Positions 25,725 through 35,461 of a DNA stretch of 64,000 nucleotides are shown here, piece by piece. The notes beneath the pieces are model-generated. The model saw only the letters and a list, made by a program, of their open reading frames with translations. It was not told the origin of the DNA and searched no databases. This DNA comes from Acidobacteriota bacterium (lineage in GTDB: Bacteria > Acidobacteriota > Terriglobia > Terriglobales > Acidobacteriaceae). Each line of letters starts with the position of its first letter. Position 1 is the stretch's first letter. Where the stretch lies: positions 1-64,000 of the forward strand of contig JAJYVF010000005.1 of NCBI GenBank assembly GCA_021792135.1, read 5' to 3'. A program made the translations under genes and the position numbers.

Positions 25725-28373
25725 TTGGCGGTAAAGGTTAAAGTTCCCCGAGTTGGGGTAACGGCAGCGGGCCGCAAGGCGCTGCTGGTCCTCGCCGTGG
25801 TGTGTGGTGTGGGACTGCTGGTGGGGGGTATCGTTTTTGCCTCCTTCTGGTTCAAATACGGTCAGATCGTCGATAACCGGCTGAGGCGTCCGCTCTTCGC
25901 CGAAACCTCGAAGATTTATGCGGCGCCCCCTGAGGTTCGTCCGGGCCAGAAGCTTTCTCCTGAAGATATCGAAGAGGAGTTGCAGGAGACAGGTTACACA
26001 GCCGAAGGGCAGCGGCCTGTCTCCCTGATGGGAACGTATGCAGCGGGCCCGAACTCGGTGAGTGTGCATCCGGGGCCGCAGTCGTACCATTCCCAGGATG
26101 GCGCAACCATCAGTTTCTCCCAGGGCGCGGTCACGGAGGTTACCGGTGACAATGGGCAGCCGCTCGCTGCTTATGAGCTTGAACCACTGTTGGTAACCGG
26201 TCTTTCCGACGAGACCCGCACTAAGCGGCGTCTGGTTACATATGACGAACTGCCGAAATACCTTGTTCCGGCTGTCACCGCCATCGAGGATCGCCGCTTT
26301 TTTGAGCACGGCGGCCTCGACTACTGGGGGCTGCTGCGTTCGGCTTTGAACGACCTTCATCCCAATCACCGCTATTTCGAAGGCGGTTCGACGCTCGACA
26401 TGCAGTTGGCGAAGATGTTCTTCCTGACGCCCGAACGCACGTTCAGGAGAAAATTCCTGCAGGTTATCATCACGCTCCAGATCGAGCATCATTTCAATAA
26501 GAAGCAGATTTTCCAGCTCTATGCCAACGAGGTCCCGCTGGGGCAGCGGGGCAGTTACTCCATCGACGGCTTCGGCGAGGCGGCGCAGGCTTACTTTGGC
26601 AAGGATGTGCGACAGCTGAATCTGCCCGAATGCGCGCTGCTCGCCGGGCTGATTCAGAGCCCCAGCCGTCTCAATCCGTACCGGCACCCGGAGCGAGCGC
26701 TGGACCGGCGTAACCTCGTGCTGGGCGCGATGGTGGAAACCGGAGCCATCACCCGGGATCAGGCCGAACAGGCGAAGGCGGCTCCTCTGAACATCGAGCC
26801 CGGAGCCTTCGACGCAGGGGAAGCTCCCTATTTCGTCGATCTGGTGCGCGAAGAGGTCATGCAGCGTCTCGGCGATCCCGATTTCAACCAGCAGGGGCTG
26901 CGGATCTACACATCCCTCGATCCGCAGTTGCAGCAGGTTGCGCAGGATGCCGTTGCCCAGGGCATGCAGCACGTCGACGATATCGTGCGTGCGCGCTACG
27001 CGCGTCTGGCGCGCATTGCAGCCAGAAGGGGCCAAGCTCCGCCGAAGCCCGTTTACCCGCAGGTCGCCCTGGTGGCCATCAACCCGCATACCGGCCAGGT
27101 CCTGGCACTGGTGGGAGGCCGCAATTACGGAATAAGCCAGTATGATCACGCGGTGGCTCACCGGCCCACAGGATCGATTTTCAAACCCTTCGTCTACGCA
27201 GCGGCTTTCAATACGGCGCTGGCTGGTACCCCATTGACGAACAGCGACGGGACCAGCGCAGTGTTTACGCCGGTCATGATGCTGCACGACGAGCAGACCA
27301 CGTTTACGTTTGCCAATAATCAGACTTATTCACCGCATAACTTCGAAAATGAGTACTACGGTGATATTCCGGCCAGCGAAGCGCTGTACCGCTCCCTGAA
27401 TAACCCCACCATCGCGCTCGCGCAGATGGTCGGGTTCGACAATGTCGCAGCTCTGGCGCGTGATGCGGGAATCACATCGGTAAAGCCCACGCCGGCCATG
27501 GCCATTGGAGCGTACGATGCGACACCGCTGGAGATGGCGGGCGCGTACACGGTGTTCGCCGACGGCGGCGTGAAAATCGATCCCTGGCTGCTGGCCTCCG
27601 TCCGCTCTCCCAACGGCGACGTCATGGCAGACTATCCACCGAATTCAAAGCCTGTGCTGGATCCGCGGGCAGCCTTTCTCACGCTGAGCATGATGGAGCA
27701 GGTTCTGAACAACCCTCACGGAACCGGGGCCGGCGTACGCAATATGGGCTTCACCGCACCAGCAGCAGGAAAGACCGGTACCTCCCATGACGCGTGGTTC
27801 GCGGGTTTCACCAGTAATCTGCTCTGCGTCGTCTGGGTGGGCAATGACGACTACAGCCAGCTGAGTTCGTCCATGGGTGCTGCTGCCGAAGGATCTCGCG
27901 CCGCCGGCCCCATATGGGCTGACTTCATGAAAAACGCCGTGAAGTTGCCGCAATACTCGGATACAAACGACTTTGTTCCTCCTCCCGGCATCGTCCAGGT
28001 CGAGCTGGATCAGAAAACCAATCTGCTCGCTGACCCCTCCTGTCCGGACGACTACACAGCCGCATTCCTGGACGGTACGCAGCCGACGGATACCTGCGAC
28101 CACTCGATGGGGGACCAGCGAAATATCTTCCAGAAGATCTTCGGATTTGGACAGCGGCCGATCAACCCGCCGCCTCCGCCGCAGCGTGCCGCGCAGCCGG
28201 CATCACGATCCACGGCGCCTGCGCAAACTGCCTCGAACCAGCCCGCGACCCCGGAGCAGCAGGCCGGCACCGAAGACCAGCAGCCGAAGAAGAAGAAACG
28301 GGGATTCTGGGCAAGGCTGTTTGGCAGGAAGGATGACAACAGACAGCAGCAGAACCAGAACACGCCGCAGTGA
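25725..28373 (+). CDS. Class A penicillin-binding protein (glycosyltransferase 51 plus transpeptidase)
   Basis: An 882-residue peptidoglycan synthase starting at TTG, with GGAAAGG just upstream. Order: cytoplasmic tail, one membrane helix (about residues 19-44), and a UB2H-like linker. The GT51 domain has AIEDRRFFEHGG with catalytic Glu about residue 188 and EGGSTLDMQLAKMFF, a variant of GGSTITQQ. The transpeptidase has SxxK in PTGSIFKPF about residue 484, SLNNP, and KTGTS. The tail is a Pro/Gln-rich low-complexity region ending in a basic cluster (KKKKRGFWARLFGRK), which is unusual. It follows proS by 24 bases, so the two may be co-transcribed. Confidence 0.96.
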   Translation: MAVKVKVPRVGVTAAGRKALLVLAVVCGVGLLVGGIVFASFWFKYGQIVDNRLRRPLFAETSKIYAAPPEVRPGQKLSPEDIEEELQETGYTAEGQRPVSLMGTYAAGPNSVSVHPGPQSYHSQDGATISFSQGAVTEVTGDNGQPLAAYELEPLLVTGLSDETRTKRRLVTYDELPKYLVPAVTAIEDRRFFEHGGLDYWGLLRSALNDLHPNHRYFEGGSTLDMQLAKMFFLTPERTFRRKFLQVIITLQIEHHFNKKQIFQLYANEVPLGQRGSYSIDGFGEAAQAYFGKDVRQLNLPECALLAGLIQSPSRLNPYRHPERALDRRNLVLGAMVETGAITRDQAEQAKAAPLNIEPGAFDAGEAPYFVDLVREEVMQRLGDPDFNQQGLRIYTSLDPQLQQVAQDAVAQGMQHVDDIVRARYARLARIAARRGQAPPKPVYPQVALVAINPHTGQVLALVGGRNYGISQYDHAVAHRPTGSIFKPFVYAAAFNTALAGTPLTNSDGTSAVFTPVMMLHDEQTTFTFANNQTYSPHNFENEYYGDIPASEALYRSLNNPTIALAQMVGFDNVAALARDAGITSVKPTPAMAIGAYDATPLEMAGAYTVFADGGVKIDPWLLASVRSPNGDVMADYPPNSKPVLDPRAAFLTLSMMEQVLNNPHGTGAGVRNMGFTAPAAGKTGTSHDAWFAGFTSNLLCVVWVGNDDYSQLSSSMGAAAEGSRAAGPIWADFMKNAVKLPQYSDTNDFVPPPGIVQVELDQKTNLLADPSCPDDYTAAFLDGTQPTDTCDHSMGDQRNIFQKIFGFGQRPINPPPPPQRAAQPASRSTAPAQTASNQPATPEQQAGTEDQQPKKKKRGFWARLFGRKDDNRQQQNQNTPQ

Positions 28374-28430
28374 TGTTCAGGCGTATGAGGGCAACCCTGG
28401 CCGGTCTGGGGAACGAAGGAGTTCGGTATC

Positions 28431-28820
28431 GTGCGCAGGTTTAAGGTTGCAACGCAGCGCAAACGCGAGATCCTGGACATTACGGAGCAGGTAGAAGAAC
28501 TGCTGCCGGAGGGCTCCGGCCTTTGCTGTCTCAATGTGCTGCATACCACCGCGGCTTTGACCACAGCCGATCTCGATCCCGGTACCGACCTCGACATGCT
28601 GGACGCCTTTGAGGCCATGATGCCGAAACTGCCCTACCGCCACCCGCATAACCCCGGGCATGTGCCGGATCACGTCCTCTCCTCGCTCATTGGTACAGCG
28701 CTGACATTGCCAGTCCAGTCGGGATCGCTCATACTGGGAACCTGGCAACGGGTGATCCTGGTCGAGCTGGATGGTCCGCGTGAAAGGGAAGTCGTCCTGC
28801 AATTGCTCAGAAGCAGTTGA
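28431..28820 (+). CDS. YjbQ (UPF0047) family protein
   Basis: A 129-residue protein starting at GTG 28431. The family core is visible: EILDITEQVEELL, LNVLHTTAALTTADLDPGTDLDML, then HPHNPGHVPDHVLSSLIG and WQRVILVELDGPREREV. The family forms compact trimers with a conserved His/Asp cluster and shows secondary thiamine-phosphate synthase activity in vitro; its main role is uncertain. Confidence 0.93.
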   Translation: MRRFKVATQRKREILDITEQVEELLPEGSGLCCLNVLHTTAALTTADLDPGTDLDMLDAFEAMMPKLPYRHPHNPGHVPDHVLSSLIGTALTLPVQSGSLILGTWQRVILVELDGPREREVVLQLLRSS

Positions 28821-28900
28821 TCGCTCTGTCTGCCTCTCACATCGCGCCGTGACCGGTCAGCCGGCGCTGCGGATCAATGCGGCGCTCTCAGAAGGAAACC

Positions 28901-30700
28901 ATGCGCAAACAGACCCCTCTCCTGCTCGTTTTGAGCTTCCTGCTCCCGGCCGGCCTCAGAGCACAGTCGGTCGCTCTCCCTCAGACCTCCGTAGCCGGCA
29001 AGCCGGCTTATCAGCTGGATCGACCGGTTATCACCCCCAAAGTGGTCGCTCCCACCGACGTGTTCCCGCACCCTCCGCTGGACATCGCGGCTTTCGGGGC
29101 GAAGTGCAACGGCGTAACGGATGACACGAAGGCAATCCAGGATGCCATCGACACGGCCTGCCACAGTCCCGCCCATCCGCCCGTCTACATTCCCACCAGT
29201 GCCAATGGCTGCCTTTTTACCAGGAGCATGAATATTACCTCTGGAAATGGATGTGTCGATATCGTTCTGGAGGGAGATATCGGTGCTCGTGGCCGCTCCG
29301 GACTCGTCGCCAAATTCCCATCGACACAACGGTATCCCGCTCTTGATTTCCTCGGATGCAAAAGGTGTGGTCTGGACTCGGTCAATCTGCTTATCGCCGA
29401 CGGTTCTTATGCAACTCTGGGCGTGCTGGACGGCCTTTATGGCAACACCGGGGACGGGTCGGGTTTCAGGTGCCGGGATTCAACCATCAGCACGGCTTAT
29501 CCCGGCCCCTCCGATGTGCCGGCGATCCTGATTTACATGACAGACGAGGACTCATTTGAGGATTGTCATTTCAACGGATCCGGCGCGGGCGCAGTCATCG
29601 GCAACGGGATGGGAAGAGCGAACTCGATCGTCTCCGAATACGGTCCTATCGGCAGATCCATCAACTCGATGACGCAGTTTTCCTGTCGGGACTGCATGTT
29701 CAACGGTATGCAGGGCGGCCCCGCGCTCCAGCTTACCGGACTTAGCGACACCTATACCTTCTCTGGCAAGACGTACTCAGTCATCACAGACACCAGTTCT
29801 AATTCCGGCGGGGTCGTCGAACTGACTACCGGGACCGGCCAGAACACGATGGCGGTTCAGAACTTCCGCATAGAGAATCAGAGCAGGGCCAGGAACGTAT
29901 GCGCGATTGATTTCGACTCACCCAGGGGGGATCTGCAGAAATGGATGGGTACCCTCCAGCTTGATACGGATTACGGCTTCTGTACGTCGCGCGGTACGAC
30001 CCAGGGGCTCAGCAATTCGGTGATCAACGTTGCCGGCGGCAAGGAGGCATTCAACTGGTCAGGAGCCCTCGGGAACGACATCATCAACTGGGTCAATCTT
30101 AAGTCCCTCGGGACGATTGGCTCCGTACACGCTTCGATCTTCAAGTTGGGGACTTCGGTGCCGGTTCCGACGCTCCTTGGCAGAACGAGATCCGTTGGAT
30201 CCTCCGAGATCTGTAACAACTCCGGATGCCAGTTCACCGACATGACTGTGGATGGAGAGCTCAGGCTCGATCCGCAGTCCTACCCGATCGTCCTCAACAG
30301 CGGCATGTCAGGCCAGAATATCGTCACCGCGGCGGCCCCTTCATCCGGAAACGTCACTTTTTCCATCCCGGCCGCGAATTCCAATCCGGTGATCCCGCAG
30401 AAATTCGCGCCGGCCGGAGAGTGTGTCTCCTACATTGACAGCGGCAGCAGACAGCACTTTGCGAAGTGCGGATCCCGCGCCAGCGGTGCGGTCACACTCG
30501 CTGCTGGAAAAGCGGCGGTCGCAACCACGGCTGCCTGCAATGTCTCAGGCAACTGCCTGTATTACCTGACCAACTGCGGCGGCCGCGGGACGGTGGGCAT
30601 GCTTTCGGTCGGAGCGATCGCTCCGGGATCCGGCTTTGTGATCAATTCCAGTTCCGGGGCCGACACGAGCAGGGTCTGCTGGGCCATCAAAGGGAACTGA
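28901..30700 (+). CDS. Exported beta-helix protein with Pectate_lyase_3 motif
   Basis: A 599-residue protein with a signal peptide (LLLVLSFLLPAGLRAQ) and GAAGGAA upstream of the ATG. The motif LDIAAFGAKCNGVTDDTKAIQDAID (residues about 62-86) starts the right-handed beta-helix of pectate-lyase-3/tailspike-like proteins. Unusual richness in Cys (pairs such as CKRC and CRDC) suggests disulfides. The C-terminal about 130 residues resemble a beta-sandwich with SGNVTFSIP. It probably binds or cleaves a surface polysaccharide; it opens the exopolysaccharide island. Confidence 0.82.
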   Translation: MRKQTPLLLVLSFLLPAGLRAQSVALPQTSVAGKPAYQLDRPVITPKVVAPTDVFPHPPLDIAAFGAKCNGVTDDTKAIQDAIDTACHSPAHPPVYIPTSANGCLFTRSMNITSGNGCVDIVLEGDIGARGRSGLVAKFPSTQRYPALDFLGCKRCGLDSVNLLIADGSYATLGVLDGLYGNTGDGSGFRCRDSTISTAYPGPSDVPAILIYMTDEDSFEDCHFNGSGAGAVIGNGMGRANSIVSEYGPIGRSINSMTQFSCRDCMFNGMQGGPALQLTGLSDTYTFSGKTYSVITDTSSNSGGVVELTTGTGQNTMAVQNFRIENQSRARNVCAIDFDSPRGDLQKWMGTLQLDTDYGFCTSRGTTQGLSNSVINVAGGKEAFNWSGALGNDIINWVNLKSLGTIGSVHASIFKLGTSVPVPTLLGRTRSVGSSEICNNSGCQFTDMTVDGELRLDPQSYPIVLNSGMSGQNIVTAAAPSSGNVTFSIPAANSNPVIPQKFAPAGECVSYIDSGSRQHFAKCGSRASGAVTLAAGKAAVATTAACNVSGNCLYYLTNCGGRGTVGMLSVGAIAPGSGFVINSSSGADTSRVCWAIKGN

Positions 30701-31276
30701 GGCCGTTCGCTGGCGAAGGGAGAGAATCGCCGCAAGGGGACCGAGATCGGCGGCGTTCTGCAGCCAGCTGTGATTAACAGAATATCCGTTATCGGACGTG
30801 ATATTACCTCACGGGTCGGGTACTGATGGCATCTTCGGCGGCGGTTTTACGGCGTGGAAAGTCAGTGCAGCCCCCTTCCACGATGGGCGAAATTCTTCTC
30901 TGCGTTCATTCTGTCGCTGCCTGCCTCGAATATGGGGTGGGAATGGCGAGGCAGCGGCACTACGACGCGCGGCGGCAGTCCTCGCTCTGCCTCGAATGTC
31001 TCCGCGATCTGAAGAAGTTTGGCGAGGTGATCGGGAAAGCGATCAGCAATCTCATTGTGCAGGCAGCGGCGCCCGGCCGGACGCTGAGAAGGTGTTCACC
31101 TGAACTCATGGAGATCCCGCGGCGCGTGCTGCCGCTGCGGTGCCTCCGGGAATGATCGCGCACAGTGAGGCCATGAAATCGGGTGGCGGAATCTTCGCCG
31201 CTCCGCGGGCTTGATAACGCGGCCATGATACGGAAAAGTGGGCCGGCCCAGAACCGGCCAATGCGAAGGTGACCCA
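30701..31276. other. 576-bp stretch without a convincing gene
   Basis: Short ORFs on the plus strand (30798-31103, 30826-31155) and a minus-strand frame exist, but none has a recognisable domain, signal peptide or good ribosome site. The region probably contains the promoter of the 31277 gene (AAGGTG precedes its ATG). Confidence 0.4.
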
Positions 31277-33634
31277 ATGAAAACCAGACTCGCTTCCCTG
31301 CTGCTTCCGGTTCTGATCCTCCCTGCTCTGCTGGCGCAGGAAACGCAGCAGCTTTACGTCCGCAATTTTCCCGGCGCGACTGTGCTGCAAAAGCTGACGA
31401 ATGCCCAGGCGTCCTGCGATGCAAACCTCCCCTGCGTGCTGATCCTTGATCCGGTTCTCTCCGCGTCCCTCCGGAGCACGCCTCCAGCTCCCGCTCGAAA
31501 TCAGGCGGCTTCGGAAGGCCTGCCGCAGGGGGCGGACGTGAAGGTGTTTCAGAGCGCGGGTATGCAGGTGGTTGGGCAGGGTAACAATACAACGATTCAG
31601 GCGGCGATCAACGCGGCAGGCGCCACCGGTGCCGTGATGATCCCGGCCTCCTACGGCGGGAACGATACGTTTACCAATCCCAACCGTATTGCTGTCTATG
31701 ATTACCGGCTTGGCGCTATGCAACGCGGTGTGATCGACGTTACGGACTTCGGAGCGGTTGCGGACGCGCAGTATAACGCGACGGGGACAATCTCCCCCGG
31801 CGCGGCGACTCTCACGATTTCCGGCTCCCCCTCGTTTTCACCCTCGGATGTGGGTAAAACGATTGCTCTGCGCATGGGCACCCGCGGCAATGCGCTTGTG
31901 ACCACGATCTCCGGGTACACGTCCGCCTCTCAGGTGACGCTGGCGACCGCGGCGGTTTCGGGCGGGTCCGGGCTGCAGGTATGGTGGGGCACGGATAACA
32001 CGGCGGCCTTCAACGCGGCAACGATGGCGGCGGGCGCGAATCCGACCGGAACCTTTACCCGGCCCGGAGGAATCACTGTCTATGTCCCGGCGGGCGCTTA
32101 TCTGTTCTCCGGAACATCGCCCGTCTATCTGCGCGGCGGCGAAGTTCTGCGGGGTGCGATTCAGACTGCGAGCCAGTTGATTTCCGTCTCTCCCGGCGGT
32201 GTGAACCTTTTAAAGGTTGGCACCAACTCAGCTGGTAAGGCAGACGCTTCGGGGCTGGAGACGGGAGTTTATAGCCTCATGTTTGCCATGCCCTTTAGCC
32301 CTAACGCATGCTCGGTTGCGATGATGAACACTTCCGGGTGGGACGTGGAAGATAACAATTTCGCATCCGGGGGCATCGGCCTCTGTATCCCGTCCGGCAC
32401 CACCGTCGGACTGGTGACCGGGAACACGTTTGACTCCAACCTGTTTAATGACATTCAGGCTATCGGTAATGGGGTGGACCCGAACGGGAGCAATCATTCG
32501 GTCGTGATCGCGCACAACATGTTTTTCGCTCCCAGGTATGGCGGTGTGGAACTCGAAGGGGTGACCGACTATGTGATTTCCGGGAACACCTTCCAGTACG
32601 CGCATTACTATGGGGTCTGGGGCGCACAGCAGCTTACTGACCGGAGGATTTCGATCATTGGCAATAACTTTCTAACTTCGACAAACTCGGGCTATTATAC
32701 GCCCGGCCAGTGGCACATCTCCTTCGCAACCTCCGGCGCCGGCGGTCTGGCTGGCAGCGTGATTGCGGATAACGTCTTCAACCTCTCGCGCGCCGGGGAT
32801 ATTGAACTCGACGGCGCAAACACCGGCTATGACCGCATCGCCGACAACTATTTCGTCTCGTCTTCGCAGGGCTCGACTACGGGGAGGCCGGGCAACGCGA
32901 TCTACATTCCCCTCGCAGGGGGCATCACGCGGATTATCGGCAACGTGTTTAATCAGATTGGCGGCTACGCGGTCAACTCTTCGGCTCCGATCGACGCGGA
33001 GGAGAATCAGATTTCCGGGGCCTTCACTCTGTCGGGCGTCCCTTCGCAAGCTTACAGCGCGGGCGCCATTACGACTGTCGGGAGCATTTCCATTCCCTCG
33101 GTCGAACGTGATAACTTCACTTTCGACACAACCTACCCGGTCGCCGCTAATAACGGAGGCACGCAAACCATTTTCAGCGGCGGCAACGTGTCGCAGTGGA
33201 CCTGGGACGTGGTGAACGACTCCGCTGCGATCACATCCGGCAATGAGCGGGTGGACATGTACGGCGGAACCGCGAATCCTGCATCTTTCGCGGGCGGTAT
33301 TACCGGGACGCAGCCTGTCACGTTCACTCTCGGTCCTGCCGCGGGAGCCGACGCAACCGTATCCTGCATGAGCGGCTACAGATGCACTCAGTTAAGCGGG
33401 GCTCTGACCATTACCACCGGAACTTCTCCGGCAGCCGGTACGCTACTTACGATCTCATGGAACGCGCCTCTCGCTGCAAAGCCCGTCTGTGAAATTGGGC
33501 AACAGACCGGGGGCAGTGGCGTGACGCCTCAGGGTATCTCGCAGGATACGACAACCACGACGTCGGTAACGTTCTATTCGTCACCTCTGACAGCGAGCGG
33601 GACGACGAACCTTGATTATCAGTGTCTGAACTGA
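31277..33634 (+). CDS. Exported right-handed beta-helix protein (pectate-lyase-like)
   Basis: A 785-residue protein with a signal peptide (LASLLLPVLILPALLAQ). A short N-terminal module (NFPGATVLQKLTNAQ) is followed by VIDVTDFGAVADAQYNATG (about residues 154-172), the Pectate_lyase_3 opening. Then come many beta-helix coils (VTGNTFDSNLFNDIQ, VISGNTFQYAHYYGVW, SVIADNVFNLSRAGDIEL), and a C-terminal beta-domain with three late Cys residues. It resembles phage tailspikes and mannuronan-epimerase-like folds. It likely acts on the polysaccharide made by this island. No catalytic residues can be assigned. Confidence 0.82.
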   Translation: MKTRLASLLLPVLILPALLAQETQQLYVRNFPGATVLQKLTNAQASCDANLPCVLILDPVLSASLRSTPPAPARNQAASEGLPQGADVKVFQSAGMQVVGQGNNTTIQAAINAAGATGAVMIPASYGGNDTFTNPNRIAVYDYRLGAMQRGVIDVTDFGAVADAQYNATGTISPGAATLTISGSPSFSPSDVGKTIALRMGTRGNALVTTISGYTSASQVTLATAAVSGGSGLQVWWGTDNTAAFNAATMAAGANPTGTFTRPGGITVYVPAGAYLFSGTSPVYLRGGEVLRGAIQTASQLISVSPGGVNLLKVGTNSAGKADASGLETGVYSLMFAMPFSPNACSVAMMNTSGWDVEDNNFASGGIGLCIPSGTTVGLVTGNTFDSNLFNDIQAIGNGVDPNGSNHSVVIAHNMFFAPRYGGVELEGVTDYVISGNTFQYAHYYGVWGAQQLTDRRISIIGNNFLTSTNSGYYTPGQWHISFATSGAGGLAGSVIADNVFNLSRAGDIELDGANTGYDRIADNYFVSSSQGSTTGRPGNAIYIPLAGGITRIIGNVFNQIGGYAVNSSAPIDAEENQISGAFTLSGVPSQAYSAGAITTVGSISIPSVERDNFTFDTTYPVAANNGGTQTIFSGGNVSQWTWDVVNDSAAITSGNERVDMYGGTANPASFAGGITGTQPVTFTLGPAAGADATVSCMSGYRCTQLSGALTITTGTSPAAGTLLTISWNAPLAAKPVCEIGQQTGGSGVTPQGISQDTTTTTSVTFYSSPLTASGTTNLDYQCLN

Positions 33635-33665
33635 AAAGGCACAACAGCTATGCTCGACGCGGACC

Positions 33666-34391
33666 TTAACCCTCCCGAGTCGAAGGCACAGGCCGGGGAA
33701 GTCCTTCGCCGACCGCATCCCCTGCCTCCCGCGGCAGATCCAGCGACAACGCGTCCAGGATCCGACGCTCAACTTGCTGCACAGTACCGGAAGGTATCAC
33801 CGTAATTCCCCCCACGATCGTGCCCAGAGTCAGGTAGGAACGGCGGCAGATCGCCAGGAAGTCCAGAGGATACTCAGGCTTTCGTGCGCGGGCCTGGGCA
33901 GGATCCGCATCCAGCAGATAGCTTACGTCCGGCTGCGGAACCAGTCGGATGATAAATCGCGCGTATGCGCGCATCACTGGATTCGCCAGGTTGAGGTTCG
34001 CCAGCTCATCGTAAGCATACCGATCGCAGATGATGAAGACCGCCGACGGCCGCAGCGCCCGCTTCACCACCATGCGCAGCGACCAGGCATCCAGCGTGTA
34101 AAGGACAAGCCGGATCAGCGTCATCGGCCACGAGCGCACATTCTTGTCTCGACGGCTGACCGGTGCCGCCGGAGTTCCGACCCCGCGGTCCCCCCTGAAT
34201 AATCTGTGCCCGGCGACTTCGCGGAAGCCGGTCAGGGTGGCCACGTCGTCCCAGAATGTTATCACCCGAACATCAAGGCCGATCCGTTCCATGCTTTGCC
34301 GCAGAAGTTCGATCTGAGTGCTTTTGCCGGCACCGTCGATCCCGGAAAAGCTGACAAACCGGCCTCGGCGAAATTCAGAATCGGCTCTCAC
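33666..34391 (-). CDS. Thymidylate-kinase-like P-loop protein in the polysaccharide island
   Basis: A 241-residue protein starting at GTG. Walker A is SFSGIDGAGKSTQIELL (about residues 14-30), and ICDRYAYDELAN carries the DR-Y motif of dTMP kinase. The FWDDVATLTGF region and 40-residue insert differ from true Tmk, and length exceeds the usual about 210. Its place among envelope glycan genes suggests phosphorylation of another substrate, as in other kinase-like genes found in capsule clusters. It is last in a minus-strand series after the 34431 gene (39-base gap). Confidence 0.8.
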   Translation of the reverse strand: MRADSEFRRGRFVSFSGIDGAGKSTQIELLRQSMERIGLDVRVITFWDDVATLTGFREVAGHRLFRGDRGVGTPAAPVSRRDKNVRSWPMTLIRLVLYTLDAWSLRMVVKRALRPSAVFIICDRYAYDELANLNLANPVMRAYARFIIRLVPQPDVSYLLDADPAQARARKPEYPLDFLAICRRSYLTLGTIVGGITVIPSGTVQQVERRILDALSLDLPREAGDAVGEGLPRPVPSTREG

Positions 34392-34430
34392 AAACCTGGC
34401 TCCGCAATCGTGAATTCGTTGAGTCCGTTG

Positions 34431-34922
34431 TCAGTGCGGCTGGCTGGGGCTGGCATGGGAGAGAGCCACGACGGTACCAACAGCAACAGCGGCGCCGACG
34501 AGGATCCCAGCCCGAATGAAAATCGAGCGCGCTCGCTTCTGCTTCGCCGGGGCAATCGCTGCTCCGGCCGGCCGCGAAGCCGCAATGCCCACAGTACTCT
34601 CCACCGGAGCGGCCGCGGTACCCATGGGTGGCGGCGCATTGCTTTGCTGCGGCTGGGGTTGCTGCTGGCCGCTCCCCGATTGCGCCGCGGGTGCGTCCGG
34701 AACCGTCGCGCTCGATGAATCCGATGAGCCCTCCGACTCACCAGCCCCGGGCGCGCTGGCGCCGGGCACGCTTTTCGGTCCAGGCTGCGGCGGTACTGCT
34801 GCCGCTCCAGCCGCGGGGACAACGAGCATGCCGGCGAGGCAGATTGCCGTCAGTTTCCGAAGCCAGCCGTCTGCAACCTGCATGAGTCTTTCGCGTCCTG
34901 TCCAGGTTAGAGTATCTTTCAT
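34431..34922 (-). CDS. Exported low-complexity membrane protein of unknown function
   Basis: A 163-residue protein with a signal-like helix (LTAICLAGMLVVPAAGAAAV). A Ser/Pro/Gln-rich linker follows (residues about 45-120), then a second helix near the C-terminus (FIRAGILVGAAVAVGTVVALSHA) preceded by a basic cluster. This Gly/Pro/Gln linker plus terminal helix resembles small exopolysaccharide-cluster proteins, but no named family fits. ATG 34922 was chosen because it places the basic N-terminus before the signal helix. Confidence 0.6.
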   Translation of the reverse strand: MKDTLTWTGRERLMQVADGWLRKLTAICLAGMLVVPAAGAAAVPPQPGPKSVPGASAPGAGESEGSSDSSSATVPDAPAAQSGSGQQQPQPQQSNAPPPMGTAAAPVESTVGIAASRPAGAAIAPAKQKRARSIFIRAGILVGAAVAVGTVVALSHASPSQPH

Positions 34923-34941
34923 ACGAACCTTCTCTGCACGG

Positions 34942-35457
34942 CTACGCCGCGTGCTCCGAAGCGGCATCTGCGGACTCGGCAACCAGAGTTGGTGCCTCTG
35001 CACCTGCCGAAAGCTGATAGAAGCTATTCACCGCATCATCCGCATTGTCAAAGATTTCAAAAAGGCGGCCGACTCCAGTCCGCTCGAGAAATGCTGCGCC
35101 GGCCGGGGGCAGCGAGGCCAGCCGCACATCTCCGTTTCGCTTCATCACTTCTTCAAGACTATGCAGCAGGATCTCGATCACAGCTCCGTCGACTTCCGGA
35201 ACCCGGGAGCAATCGAGTACGATTCGTGGGCGATTTCCATTATCAATGGCGGCGATGCCGCGAAGAAAACCGCGCATCGATCTGTCATCCAGTCTTTCCG
35301 GCAATTGCTTCACTGACACGGGGTGTGGTTGAGCGATCATAAGTTCGAAGCCCTGCTTGTGTATTTCCCTTTCCTCTCTGTTCGTTAGATTCATTGGCGT
35401 TGCCGCACTGCTCGCAGCAGGGTATGACCTGTAAGAGTCGGGTAATCGGTTCTTCAC
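34942..35457 (-). CDS. STAS-domain protein
   Basis: A 171-residue protein whose residues 45-145 form a STAS fold: VSVKQLPERLD, RPRIVLDCSRVPEVDGAVIEILLHSLEEV, GDVRLASLPPAGAAFLERTGVGRLFEIFD. STAS domains act as anti-anti-sigma factors or other phospho-regulated switches; the usual phospho-accepting Ser after the central strand appears as Asp-Gly-Ala here, so that switch may be absent. GTG 35457 has AGGGG eight bases upstream and starts four bases after the flippase stop. ATG 35394 is the alternative. It may tune polysaccharide synthesis. Confidence 0.8.
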   Translation of the reverse strand: MKNRLPDSYRSYPAASSAATPMNLTNREEREIHKQGFELMIAQPHPVSVKQLPERLDDRSMRGFLRGIAAIDNGNRPRIVLDCSRVPEVDGAVIEILLHSLEEVMKRNGDVRLASLPPAGAAFLERTGVGRLFEIFDNADDAVNSFYQLSAGAEAPTLVAESADAASEHAA

Positions 35458-35461
35458 TGGT

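Noticed and set aside
30826-31155. Possible 109-codon gene in the gap before the second beta-helix gene
   Set aside because: No ribosome site, no export signal, and competing frames of equal quality on both strands.
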